DNA from: Flammeovirgaceae bacterium
GTDB lineage: Bacteria > Bacteroidota > Bacteroidia > Cytophagales > Flammeovirgaceae
Assembly: GCA_019634305.1 (NCBI GenBank)
Contig: JAHQVQ010000252.1
Span: forward strand, 1 to 35,827
DNA length: 35,827 nucleotides
Direction of reading: 5' to 3'
Each line of letters begins with the position of its first letter. Position 1 is the first letter of the stretch. The translations under genes and the position numbers were made by a program. Under the pieces are notes generated by a model. It did no database searches and was not told the origin of the DNA. It worked only from the letters and a program-made list of their open reading frames with translations. Positions 7,703 through 15,348 of the stretch are shown in pieces.

Positions 7703-8776
7703 ATGAAGAGGATAAATTTAAAACAATTAAAAAAAGATCATCAGCTAGGTTTTTTTGCTGTAGATGCTTTAATGTTAGGGCTTGTTGGCTTAAATCTATT
7801 ACTAATAATTGTTGAATGGATTTATTCTTTTAAAATTAGCAAGGAATTTTTAATAGAATTTTTTCCCAACATATTTCAATTTTATACAGAATATATACAT
7901 GAACATTTTCTAATTTATGATTTTCTTTTCATAGTTATATATATAGTAGAATTTTCCATAAGATGGATTATTGCTATAATCAGAAAGACTTACCATAGCT
8001 GGTTTTTTTATCCATTTATCCACTGGTATGATGTACTTGGATGTTTCCCATTAGATTCTTTAAGGATTTTTAGATTTCTAAGGGTTTTTTCAATGGTTTA
8101 CAGACTTGAAAGAATGGGGGTGATAAACCTTTCCAATACTTATCTTTTCAAACTGGCAAAGAAATATTACAGAATTTTTGTTGAGGAAGTTTCGGATGCT
8201 GTTGTCATTAATGTAATTGATGATATGAAGCAGCAAGTAAGTACAGGAAGTCCGATTGTAAATAGAGTAGTAGATGATGTCATTTCCCCACATAAAGAAG
8301 AGATTAAAACATGGGTTACCTCGAGAGTTGACCTATTGGTATCTAATCTTTATGATGAAAATAAAGATAATCTGAAGGTTTATGTTGATAAACTGATAAA
8401 AGGATCTATGGAAAAGAATTCAGAAATTATGACTTTAGAGCTTGTCCCTGTAGTAGGAAATGTGATTACAAGTAAAATTGAAAAGGCAATTAGTGATATT
8501 GTTTTCAACGTGATTAGTGGAGCAATTGAAGATTTCTCTAATAATAAACAACAAGTTATTGACTTATTAGGTGAAAAAATATTTGAAGTATTAATATATG
8601 CCACAAATGATAAAGAAATGAAGGACTTGAGTTTTGAGATTTTTTCAGGAACTTTGGAAATACTAAAAGAGAAGGTAAGTGAAAAAATGTGGCAACTGGA
8701 AGAAATTGCAGAGAAACAAAATAACCTAAGGGAAGAATTGGAGAAAGAAGAAAATTTACAAGAAGTAAAGGAATAA
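7703..8776 (+). CDS. Voltage-sensor-like membrane protein without a pore domain
   Basis: A 357-residue protein. Residues about 16-137 form four hydrophobic segments resembling S1-S4 of ion channels: S1 near 16-42, S2 near 68-94, S3 near 100-117, and an S4-like helix with regularly spaced arginines (RIFRFLRVFSMVYRLER, 121-137). No S5-P-S6 pore or selectivity filter follows. Instead there is a long soluble C-terminal part, with repeated amphipathic helices (about 165-325) and a charged coiled coil at the end (about 330-357). Databases often call such proteins 'ion transporter', but conduction is not supported by the sequence. A voltage-sensing or scaffolding role is only inference. The stop lies 8 bases before the cysteine desulfurase start, so the two are probably co-transcribed. 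Confidence 0.75.
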   Translation: MKRINLKQLKKDHQLGFFAVDALMLGLVGLNLLLIIVEWIYSFKISKEFLIEFFPNIFQFYTEYIHEHFLIYDFLFIVIYIVEFSIRWIIAIIRKTYHSWFFYPFIHWYDVLGCFPLDSLRIFRFLRVFSMVYRLERMGVINLSNTYLFKLAKKYYRIFVEEVSDAVVINVIDDMKQQVSTGSPIVNRVVDDVISPHKEEIKTWVTSRVDLLVSNLYDENKDNLKVYVDKLIKGSMEKNSEIMTLELVPVVGNVITSKIEKAISDIVFNVISGAIEDFSNNKQQVIDLLGEKIFEVLIYATNDKEMKDLSFEIFSGTLEILKEKVSEKMWQLEEIAEKQNNLREELEKEENLQEVKE

Positions 8777-8784
8777 CCAGAAAA

Positions 8785-9915
8785 ATGAAGATATATCTAG
8801 ATAATGCTGCAACTACTAGAGTAAGTGAGGAGGTATTGGCAGAGATGCTACCGATTTTGAAGAATAGTTTTGGAAACCCATCGTCCACCCATTCTTTTGG
8901 ACGCGAAGCCAGGGTATTAATAGAAAAATCAAGGAAAAAAATAGCTGAATTATTGAATGTGACCCCTTCCGAGATTTATTTCACTTCTGGAGGAACGGAA
9001 TCTGATAATACTGCCATAAGAGGAGGTATTAAACAAAGGAGTATACAAAATGTAATTACCAGTAAATTAGAGCATCATGCAGTATTACATACTCTGGAAG
9101 AATTAGAGAGTTCCGGAGAAATAAAAATTAGTTTTGTTGAATTTGATGAAAAGGGAATTATTAGTCTTGATCATTTAGAAGAATTATTAAAAAAGAATAA
9201 AAAAGCCTTTGTTTCCTTAATGCATGGAAATAATGAGATTGGTAATATTAACCCCATAAAGGATTTTGGTGAATTATGTCACAATTATGAAGCTATTTTT
9301 CATTCTGATACAGTTCAAACCATTGGGCATGTTAAAATAGATTTACAAGACATCAATATAAATTATATAGTAGGATCAGCACATAAATTTCATGGTCCAA
9401 AGGGAGTGGGTTTTTTGTATGCCAGAAAGGATTCTAAATTGCCTTCATTTATTAGTGGAGGAGGACAGGAACGAAATTTAAGAGGAGGAACAGAAAATGT
9501 TTACGGTATTGTTGGAATGGCCAAGGCATTTGAATTCGCCATTTCGAATTTGGAAAAGGAAAAGGCATATATTAAAGGATTAAAAAATAGAATGATAGAA
9601 GGCCTGAAAGAGAATATTCCCGGAATCGCATTTAATGGAAATTCAGATAAACTAGATAATAGCCTATATACAGTGCTTAATGTGAGCATTCCTCCTTCAG
9701 ATGAAAATGGGCTATTACTTTTTAATCTGGACCTGGCCGGTATTTGTGCCTCTGGAGGTAGTGCATGTGCTAGTGGTGCTCAGACCGGTTCACACGTCAT
9801 AAATGCTTTGGGTCTCAATCCTCAAAATGGTATCATTAGGTTTTCATTTTGTAAGTATAATTCGGCAGAGGAAATTGATTTTACAATAGAGCAATTGAAG
9901 AAAATTTTAGCCTAA
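8785..9915 (+). CDS. Cysteine desulfurase (NifS/IscS family)
   Basis: A 376-residue PLP enzyme that removes sulfur from cysteine and passes it on as persulfide for Fe-S clusters, thionucleosides or other products. The fold-type I signatures are all present: YLDNAATT at the start, SGGTESDN (68-75), HHAVLHTLE (98-106), HSDTVQT (173-179), and the Schiff-base lysine in GSAHKFHGPKG (Lys201). The persulfide cysteine is in GGSACASGA (Cys328), of the short-loop type seen in NifS/IscS. No iscU or other Fe-S scaffold gene is near. It follows the voltage-sensor-like gene by 8 bases, and it occupies the position upstream of rplP where rpsC would be expected. Confidence 0.93.
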   Translation: MKIYLDNAATTRVSEEVLAEMLPILKNSFGNPSSTHSFGREARVLIEKSRKKIAELLNVTPSEIYFTSGGTESDNTAIRGGIKQRSIQNVITSKLEHHAVLHTLEELESSGEIKISFVEFDEKGIISLDHLEELLKKNKKAFVSLMHGNNEIGNINPIKDFGELCHNYEAIFHSDTVQTIGHVKIDLQDININYIVGSAHKFHGPKGVGFLYARKDSKLPSFISGGGQERNLRGGTENVYGIVGMAKAFEFAISNLEKEKAYIKGLKNRMIEGLKENIPGIAFNGNSDKLDNSLYTVLNVSIPPSDENGLLLFNLDLAGICASGGSACASGAQTGSHVINALGLNPQNGIIRFSFCKYNSAEEIDFTIEQLKKILA

Positions 9916-9958
9916 AAAGAAGGACGTGAATTTTTTATTAAAAATATTTCAGGGAGGG

Positions 9959-9989
9959 TTTGCAATAATAATTTAATTGTCTACATTTG
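9959..9989 (+). promoter_or_regulatory. Bacteroidota-type promoter of the rplP-led operon
   Basis: TTTG (9959-9962) and TACATTTG (9982-9989) are separated by 19 bases and match the Bacteroidota sigma consensus (TTTG, N17-23, TAnnTTTG). Transcription would begin a few bases after 9989, giving an rplP leader of about 145 bases. This supports rplP as the first gene of its transcript. Confidence 0.7.
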
Positions 9990-10136
9990 CACTCCATTTA
10001 AGAGAAACTATACTTGTTTCTACATAAGTAAAAGTCTCAGTGAATAGATCATTAATTTGTTGATAGGATAAAAAAGGTTGAAAAGTATAGGTATGGCTTT
10101 ATGTTGTGCTTTAACTTTTACTAAATTTATAATAAT
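9990..10136 (+). promoter_or_regulatory. Structured leader of the rplP operon
   Basis: A noncoding leader of about 147 bases. A local hairpin AGAAAC (10003-10008) with GTTTCT (10016-10021) is followed by a long-range perfect 9-bp complement, AGTAAAAGT (10027-10035) with ACTTTTACT (10114-10122), that ends 14 bases before the ATG. Ribosomal protein operons are often controlled by a product binding to such leaders. A control role here is inference, because AT-rich complements can occur by chance. Confidence 0.4.
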
Positions 10137-10550
10137 ATGTTACAGCCGAAAAGAACAAAATTCAGGAAAAAGCAGAAAGGAAGGGTTCGTGGAATAGCTC
10201 AAAGGGGTCATGAAATTTCTTTTGGTAGCTTTGGGATCAAATGATTGGAGATTGGATGGTTAACATCAAGGCAGATAGAGGCAGCTAGGTTTGCATTGAC
10301 AAGAGCAATGAAAAGAGAAGGTCAGGTGTGGATTAGAATATTTCCTGATAAGCCTATAACCAAAAAGCCTGCAGAAGTTAGGATGGGTAAAGGTAAAGGA
10401 TCTCCAGAATATTGGGTAGCCCCGGTAAGACCTGGTACTATTCTTTTTGAGGCAGATGGTGTAAGTATAGAAACAGCAACTGAGGCTTTAAGGCTTGCTG
10501 CTCAAAAATTGCCTATCAAAACCAAAATGGTTGTAAGAAGAGATTATTAA
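10137..10550 (+). pseudogene. rplP: Ribosomal protein L16 with an in-frame TGA at codon 36
   Basis: L16 sits at the tRNA and A-site side of the large subunit and is essential for subunit maturation. The full frame gives 137 residues, the normal family length. It starts [16 protein letters not shown] and continues to FGSFGIK (residues 29-35); then TGA (10242-10244) falls where most homologues have Ala or Ser (GIK-A/S-LE). After it come [20 protein letters not shown] (37-56) and all later hallmarks ([36 protein letters not shown]). There is no frameshift; the single TGA is the only lesion. A TTG at 10245 directly follows, but a protein starting there would lack the conserved N-terminal 36 residues. 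It is listed as a pseudogene for lack of a better type; readthrough, a split protein, a second copy elsewhere or a base error are all possible. Confidence 0.85.
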
Positions 10551-10562
10551 GAAGGACTAATT

Positions 10563-10883
10563 ATGAAAAATTCTGAAATAAAAGGACTTTCAATTGAAGA
10601 GATAAAGGAGAAAATCTCTTCTTCAGAAAAGAGTTTGCAAAGTTTGAAATTTGCTAATGCAATTTCTCCTATAGAAAACCCATTGCAAATCAAGGATGTA
10701 AGGAAGTTTATTGCCAGATTAAAAACTGAACTACATAATAGAGTGGTTACAGAAGTTGCTGAAAAGGTTAAAAGTGGAGAGTTGACTAATTTTAATGCGA
10801 GAGAATTTCTTTCAAAAACAAAATTAGATTCTCCTTTGAATTTGACTAAAATCAAGAAAATACTTGCAGGTTCTAAGAATTAG
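10563..10883 (+). CDS. rpmC: Ribosomal protein L29, with a long C-terminal extension
   Basis: L29 binds 23S rRNA beside the peptide exit tunnel. The core is clear in residues 1-60: IKGLSIEEIKEKISSSEKSL, then KFANAISPIENPLQIKDVR and the closing IARLKTELHNR. Family members are usually 60-75 residues, whereas this one has 106. The extra 45 residues (about 61-106) are helical and basic at the end (LTKIKKILAGSKN) and have no match I recognise. The frame is continuous and the start ATG has an AAGGA-like sequence upstream. The gene is 12 bases after rplP and 25 bases before rpsQ. Confidence 0.9.
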   Translation: MKNSEIKGLSIEEIKEKISSSEKSLQSLKFANAISPIENPLQIKDVRKFIARLKTELHNRVVTEVAEKVKSGELTNFNAREFLSKTKLDSPLNLTKIKKILAGSKN

Positions 10884-10908
10884 ATTAATCCTTAATTAGC
10901 AATAAGAA

Positions 10909-11166
10909 ATGGAAGAAAGAAATTCAAGAAAAGAAAGGATAGGTGTAGTGACAAGCAACAAGATGGATGCATCTATTGTAGTTGCAGTTGTAAGGAAAGT
11001 GAAGCACCCAATTTATGGAAAGTTCATGACTAAGACAAAAAAGTTCATGGCCCATGACTCTAATAATGATTGCAATATTGGAGATAGAGTAAAGATTATG
11101 GAAACTAGACCTTTGAGTAAAAGGAAAAGGTGGAGATTAATCGAAATTATCGAGAAAGCAAAATAA
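10909..11166 (+). CDS. rpsQ: Ribosomal protein S17
   Basis: An 85-residue primary 16S rRNA-binding protein of the small subunit body. It shows [21 protein letters not shown], then [22 protein letters not shown] and the [21 protein letters not shown] signature. Length and order (after rpmC, before rplN) are standard. The start ATG lies 25 bases after the rpmC stop, and nothing about it is unusual. Confidence 0.97.
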   Translation: MEERNSRKERIGVVTSNKMDASIVVAVVRKVKHPIYGKFMTKTKKFMAHDSNNDCNIGDRVKIMETRPLSKRKRWRLIEIIEKAK

Positions 11167-11225
11167 TTTTTTCTCAGTGTTATTCCAATATAGTTTTGAG
11201 TAAAAAATAATAAGATTTTATAAAA

Positions 11226-11594
11226 ATGGTACAGCAAGAGTCAAGATTAAATGTGGCTGATAATAGTGGGGCAAAGGAAGTATTATGTATCAGGGTGCTA
11301 GGAGGCACCGGAAAAAGATATGCCTCTATTGGTGATAAGATTGTGGTTTCTGTGAAATCAGCACTTTCGTCAAGTAATGTTAAGAAAGGCACTATCTCAA
11401 AGGCAGTTGTAGTAAGAACTAAGAAAGAGATTCGAAGGAAAGACGGTTCTTATATAAGATTTGAAGATAATGCTGCGGTATTACTTACTGCCAACGATGA
11501 GCCAAGAGGAACTCGTATTTTTGGGCCAGTTGCTCGTGAATTGAGGGAAAAACAGTTTATGAAAATCGTTTCATTAGCACCTGAAGTTTTATAA
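11226..11594 (+). CDS. rplN: Ribosomal protein L14
   Basis: A 122-residue 50S protein at the subunit interface. It starts [20 protein letters not shown], and has [23 protein letters not shown] and the [16 protein letters not shown] ending motif. The 59-base gap from rpsQ is longer than most in this operon but holds no hairpin or promoter box that I can support. It ends 2 bases before rplX. Confidence 0.98.
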   Translation: MVQQESRLNVADNSGAKEVLCIRVLGGTGKRYASIGDKIVVSVKSALSSSNVKKGTISKAVVVRTKKEIRRKDGSYIRFEDNAAVLLTANDEPRGTRIFGPVARELREKQFMKIVSLAPEVL

Positions 11595-11596
11595 TT

Positions 11597-11932
11597 ATGA
11601 AGTCTGTTAAGATAAGAAAATTACACCTTAAAAAGGGAGATAAGGTAGAGGTAATTGCGGGAAACCATAAGGGTAAAAAGGGGCTTGTTTTAGAAGTGCT
11701 ACGCAATAACAATCGTGCAATTGTAGAGGGAGTGAATTTAGTTACTAAGCATATAAAGCCAACAGCAGAGAATCCTGAAGGAGGAGTTGAAAAAACTGAG
11801 GCTGGAATACATATTAGTAATTTGATGGTTTTGGATCCGAAGACTGGAGAAAAAACAAAAATAGGTAGGAGGAAAGATGAGGAAGGGAAATTGAAAAGAT
11901 ATTCAAAAAAATCAGATCAATTCATTGACTAA
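11597..11932 (+). CDS. rplX: Ribosomal protein L24
   Basis: A 111-residue assembly initiator of the 50S subunit. The KOW motif is at residues about 12-35 ([20 protein letters not shown]), followed by the [20 protein letters not shown] segment. The stop overlaps the rplE start (TAATG), which suggests coupled translation. Confidence 0.98.
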   Translation: MKSVKIRKLHLKKGDKVEVIAGNHKGKKGLVLEVLRNNNRAIVEGVNLVTKHIKPTAENPEGGVEKTEAGIHISNLMVLDPKTGEKTKIGRRKDEEGKLKRYSKKSDQFID

Positions 11933-12483
11933 TGGCTAAACCTAGATTAAAAAAGAAATATTTAGAGGATATCGTCCCTAAGTTAAAAGAAAAGTTTGAC
12001 TATAAGTCAAATATGGAGGTTCCAAAATTATTGAAAGTTTCAATTAATAAAGGAATTGGAGAGGCAACATCAGATAAGAAATTAGTTGATGTTGGAATAG
12101 AAGAGTTATCGTTGATAGCTGGCCAGAAAGCAGTAGCTACAATGGCTAAAAAGTCTGTATCAAACTTTAAACTCAGAGAGGAAATGCCAATTGGGGCAAG
12201 AGTTACCTTGAGAGGAGATAAAATGTTTGAATTTGTTGATAGACTTGTAAGTATTGCCCTACCAAGGGTAAGAGATTTTAAAGGAGTCAATGATAAAAGT
12301 TTTGATGGCAGGGGTAATTATACTCTTGGCGTAAAAGAGCAAATAATTTTTCCTGAAATATCAATTGATAAGGTTAAGAAAATTTCAGGAATGGATATAA
12401 CTTTTGTTACCACAGCTCAAACGGATGAAGAAGGCTATGCCCTTTTAAAAGAGTTAGGAATGCCGTTTAAGAATAAAAAATAA
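11932..12483 (+). CDS. rplE: Ribosomal protein L5
   Basis: A 183-residue protein of the central protuberance that binds 5S rRNA. Signatures include [43 protein letters not shown] and the [20 protein letters not shown] region near residues 118-137. It has normal length. Its ATG overlaps the rplX stop by one base, and rpsN follows after 6 bases. Confidence 0.98.
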   Translation: MAKPRLKKKYLEDIVPKLKEKFDYKSNMEVPKLLKVSINKGIGEATSDKKLVDVGIEELSLIAGQKAVATMAKKSVSNFKLREEMPIGARVTLRGDKMFEFVDRLVSIALPRVRDFKGVNDKSFDGRGNYTLGVKEQIIFPEISIDKVKKISGMDITFVTTAQTDEEGYALLKELGMPFKNKK

Positions 12484-12489
12484 TGCTAT

Positions 12490-12759
12490 ATGGCAAAGGA
12501 ATCTATTAAAGCAAGAGAAAGAAAAAGAGAAAAATTAGTAGCAAAATATGCAGCTAAGAGGGCAGAATTGAAGGAGAATGGAGATTATGCTGCGTTGGAT
12601 AAACTACCGAAAAATTCTTCTAAAGTTAGACTTCATAATCGGTGCAAACTTACTGGTAGACCGAAAGGTTATATGAGAAGGTTCGGGATATCGAGGGTAA
12701 CTTTCAGAGAATTAGCTTCTCAAGGTAAAATTCCTGGTGTAACTAAAGCTAGTTGGTAA
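12490..12759 (+). CDS. rpsN: Ribosomal protein S14 (zinc-free type)
   Basis: An 89-residue 30S head protein. It lacks the CxxC...CxxC zinc ribbon and has the long zinc-free form: [20 protein letters not shown], then [20 protein letters not shown] and the ending [23 protein letters not shown] (conserved SW at the C-terminus). Placement between rplE and rpsH is standard. Confidence 0.97.
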   Translation: MAKESIKARERKREKLVAKYAAKRAELKENGDYAALDKLPKNSSKVRLHNRCKLTGRPKGYMRRFGISRVTFRELASQGKIPGVTKASW

Positions 12760-12806
12760 TTTTTAGAAATTAAATGGGCTTAAAGGGCTCTTAAATAGAT
12801 AAAAGA

Positions 12807-13202
12807 ATGACAGATCCTATTGCAGATTACTTAACGCGATTGAGAAATGCTATAAAGGCAAACCGAAGGATTGTTGAGCTTCCAGCTTCTAACATCAAAA
12901 AGGAAATAACGAAGGTATTGCACGATAAAGGATATATACAAGGGTATAAGTTTGATGACTCAGGTGTGCAAGGAACAATCAAAATTGCATTGAAATATAA
13001 TCCTTCTACCAAAATTCCTGCTATTGTTAGTTTGGAAAGGATTAGTAAGCCTGGGTTGAGGAAATATGTGAAGTCTGATAATTTACCTCGAGTACTAAAC
13101 GGATTAGGTATTGCTGTTTTGTCTACTTCTAAGGGAGTAATGACAGATAAAGAAGCAAGGAATTTGAATGTTGGTGGTGAGGTATTGTGCTATGTTTATT
13201 AA
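12807..13202 (+). CDS. rpsH: Ribosomal protein S8
   Basis: A 131-residue central-domain 16S rRNA binder. It has [15 protein letters not shown] at the start, the [18 protein letters not shown] region, and the [20 protein letters not shown] ending motif. In enterobacteria S8 also represses its own operon at rplE; no comparable hairpin is apparent here. Confidence 0.98.
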   Translation: MTDPIADYLTRLRNAIKANRRIVELPASNIKKEITKVLHDKGYIQGYKFDDSGVQGTIKIALKYNPSTKIPAIVSLERISKPGLRKYVKSDNLPRVLNGLGIAVLSTSKGVMTDKEARNLNVGGEVLCYVY

Positions 13203-13223
13203 CAACATAAAAAGGAAATTGTA

Positions 13224-13775
13224 ATGTCAAGAATTGGAAAATTACCTGTAAAAATTCCTACTGGAGTTAGTGTTGATATTAAGGATAACCTAGTATGTGT
13301 AAAGGGGCCTAAAGGTGAGCTTTTACAGAAGGTTGATTCAGCAATAAGTTTGGAAGTTAAGGATGGAGAACTTAATCTTGTGCGACCATCAGAACAAAAA
13401 AACCATAAGGCACTGCATGGTCTTTACAGGTCCCTAGTTAGTAATATGGTTGTTGGAGTAACAGAAGGTTACCAAAAGAAGCTTGAATTGGTTGGTGTTG
13501 GTTTTAAAGCTGTTGCTTCTGGAAATGTTCTAGAGTTGAATCTAGGTTATTCGCATAATATCTATTTTGCCGTTCCGCCTGAGATTTCTGTAAATGCAGA
13601 AACTGCAAAGGGAAAAAACCCTATTGTAACTTTAGATGGAATTGATAAACAACTAATTGGGCATGTTGCCGCTCAAATTAAGAAGTTACGTAAGGTAGAG
13701 CCTTATAAAGGTAAGGGTATCAGATTTGTAGGAGAACAGATTAGAAGAAAAGCAGGTAAGACTGCCGCAAAATAA
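13224..13775 (+). CDS. rplF: Ribosomal protein L6
   Basis: A 183-residue protein near the sarcin-ricin loop, built of two related domains (about 1-80 and 85-183). It starts MSRIGKLPVKIPTGVSV, has the KGPKGEL segment and ends with the VEPYKGKGIRFVGEQIRRKAGK signature. An AAGGAAA sequence precedes the ATG by a suitable distance. Confidence 0.98.
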   Translation: MSRIGKLPVKIPTGVSVDIKDNLVCVKGPKGELLQKVDSAISLEVKDGELNLVRPSEQKNHKALHGLYRSLVSNMVVGVTEGYQKKLELVGVGFKAVASGNVLELNLGYSHNIYFAVPPEISVNAETAKGKNPIVTLDGIDKQLIGHVAAQIKKLRKVEPYKGKGIRFVGEQIRRKAGKTAAK

Positions 13776-13784
13776 AATAGAAAA

Positions 13785-14135
13785 ATGGCTACGAAAAAAG
13801 ATTCTCGAAGACTCAGTATTAAAAGAAGGATTCGTAATAAGATATCAGGTACAGGTACAAGGCCAAGATTATCAGTGTTTAAGAGTAATACTTCTATATC
13901 AGTTCAGGTAATTGATGATCTTGAATCAAGGACTTTAGTTTTTGCAACTTCTAAGGAAGTTTCTGATAAGAAAAATGTAGATTTGGGAATTGCTAAAGAA
14001 GTAGGGAAGAAAATTGCTGAAAAAGCTAAATCATCTGGTATAGAGACTGTTATTTTTGATAGAAATGGTTATTTATACCATGGAAAAGTAAAAGCATTAG
14101 CAGAAGGAGCCAGGGAAGGTGGATTAAAATTTTAA
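13785..14135 (+). CDS. rplR: Ribosomal protein L18
   Basis: A 116-residue 5S rRNA-binding protein. It shows RRLSIKRRIRNKISGTGTRP, then RLSVFKSNTSISVQVIDD and the closing FDRNGYLYHGKVKALAEGAREGGL motif. Length and position, 9 bases after rplF, are standard. Confidence 0.98.
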   Translation: MATKKDSRRLSIKRRIRNKISGTGTRPRLSVFKSNTSISVQVIDDLESRTLVFATSKEVSDKKNVDLGIAKEVGKKIAEKAKSSGIETVIFDRNGYLYHGKVKALAEGAREGGLKF

Positions 14136-14147
14136 TTCTTTAAAGAT

Positions 14148-14669
14148 ATGCCTAAACAAGGAAATATTAGAAAATTGAAAGCTAGTGATATCGAACTTAC
14201 CGAAAAGGTAGTAGCGATTCAAAGAGTAGCTAAAGTAGTAAAAGGAGGTAGAAGGTTTAGTTTTTCAGCTATTGTAGTGGTAGGCAATGGAGATGGTGTA
14301 GTAGGTTATGGATTAGGTAAAGCTAATGAGGTTACTGACGCTATTACAAAAGGAATTGATGATGCCAAAAAGAATTTGATCAAAGTTCCTATTTTAAATG
14401 GTACTATTCCACATGAAATGTTGGGGAAATTTGGAGGAGGATATATTTTAATAAAGCCTGCATCTCAAGGTACTGGTGTAATTGCTGGTGGTGCTATGAG
14501 GGCCGTATTAGAGGCAGCTGGTGTTAAAGATGTATTAGCTAAATCAAAAGGTTCTTCGAATCCGCACAATGTTGTTAAAGCAACTTTTGATGCGCTATTA
14601 AAGATGAGGGATCCTGTTTCAATAGCCCAGCAGAGAGGAGTTACATTGGAAAAAGTATTTAATGGCTAA
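14148..14669 (+). CDS. rpsE: Ribosomal protein S5
   Basis: A 173-residue protein involved in decoding accuracy and mRNA entry. The N-terminal double-stranded RNA-binding domain is visible ([20 protein letters not shown], then [21 protein letters not shown]), followed by the [23 protein letters not shown] domain. Its last codons overlap a possible in-frame upstream start of rpmD. Confidence 0.98.
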   Translation: MPKQGNIRKLKASDIELTEKVVAIQRVAKVVKGGRRFSFSAIVVVGNGDGVVGYGLGKANEVTDAITKGIDDAKKNLIKVPILNGTIPHEMLGKFGGGYILIKPASQGTGVIAGGAMRAVLEAAGVKDVLAKSKGSSNPHNVVKATFDALLKMRDPVSIAQQRGVTLEKVFNG

Positions 14670-14682
14670 TAATGTTATTACC

Positions 14683-14862
14683 ATGAGTAAGATAAAAATC
14701 ACACAAGTACGAAGTACTATTAAGAGATCTAAGAGACAAAAAGCAACGATTACTGCTTTAGGTTTAGGCAAGATTAATAGATCAAAAGAAGTAACTGCAA
14801 CTCCTCAAATTTTAGGAATGGTTGAGAAGGTGAAACATTTGGTAAGAGTTGAAGAGTTATAA
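14683..14862 (+). CDS. rpmD: Ribosomal protein L30
   Basis: A 59-residue 50S protein. The ATG at 14683 is chosen because it gives the usual N-terminus (MSKIKITQVRSTIKR) and family length. An ATG at 14662 in the same frame would add seven unrelated residues (MANNVIT) and overlap rpsE. The LGLGKINRSKEV and MVEKVKHLVRVEE signatures are present. Confidence 0.93.
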   Translation: MSKIKITQVRSTIKRSKRQKATITALGLGKINRSKEVTATPQILGMVEKVKHLVRVEEL

Positions 14863-14898
14863 TTTATTAATTAGTTTTTGTAATTTTGCGAAAAAGTG

Positions 14899-15345
14899 AT
14901 GAAGTTGCATAATTTAAAACCTGCAGAAGGTTCCGTAAAAAATAGAAAAAGAATTGGTAGAGGTCCTGGGTCTGGAAAAGGCGGGACTAGTGCCAGGGGT
15001 CATAAAGGAGCTAAATCAAGATCTGGTTATAGCAGAAAACTTGGCTTTGAAGGTGGTCAGATGCCACTTCAAAGAAGGGTGCCTAAGTTTGGCTTTAGAA
15101 GTCCTTTTAGAGTGGAATATAAGCCAATTAATGTTGGTAAATTGCAAGAATTATCTGAGAAGCATAATTTAAATCAGTTTGAACTTTCAGATTTTATTAA
15201 ATTTGGATTAGCCTCAAAAAATGATAAAATTAAGATTCTTGGAAATGGGGAATTAAATGTAAAGCTTGAAGTAAAAGTTCATGCTTATTCTTCCTCCGCA
15301 AAAACAGCAATTGAAAAAGCTGGGGGAAATGCAAATACGCTATAA
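14899..15345 (+). CDS. rplO: Ribosomal protein L15
   Basis: A 148-residue late-assembly 50S protein. It begins MKLHNLKPAEGSVKNRKRIG and contains the glycine/arginine-rich GRGPGSGKGGTSARGHKGAK tail and GGQMPLQRRVPKFGF. A GTG three bases upstream (14896) is in frame, but the ATG matches family starts. TAATTTTG at 14881-14888 resembles a -7 promoter box but sits too close to the start to be trusted. Confidence 0.96.
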   Translation: MKLHNLKPAEGSVKNRKRIGRGPGSGKGGTSARGHKGAKSRSGYSRKLGFEGGQMPLQRRVPKFGFRSPFRVEYKPINVGKLQELSEKHNLNQFELSDFIKFGLASKNDKIKILGNGELNVKLEVKVHAYSSSAKTAIEKAGGNANTL

Positions 15346-15348
15346 AAT

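Noticed and set aside
10093-10197. Upstream ORF starting at 10093 that overlaps the rplP start in another frame
   Set aside because: Its 34 residues have no recognisable pattern and its start is not preceded by a ribosome-binding site; likely chance, though it could be tested as a leader peptide.
10137-10550. Whole-genome reassignment of TGA as a sense codon
   Set aside because: TGA ends the VTT gene (1227-1229) and the radical SAM gene (28610-28612) at family-typical lengths, so it acts as a stop.
10245-10550. L16 translated from the TTG at 10245 as a complete protein
   Set aside because: It would lack the conserved first 36 residues of L16, which are present in the same frame upstream; it is kept only as the second half of a possible split protein.
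14881-14888. Internal promoter before rplO (TAATTTTG)
   Set aside because: It is only 10 bases from the rplO ATG and lacks the upstream box; probably chance in AT-rich DNA.
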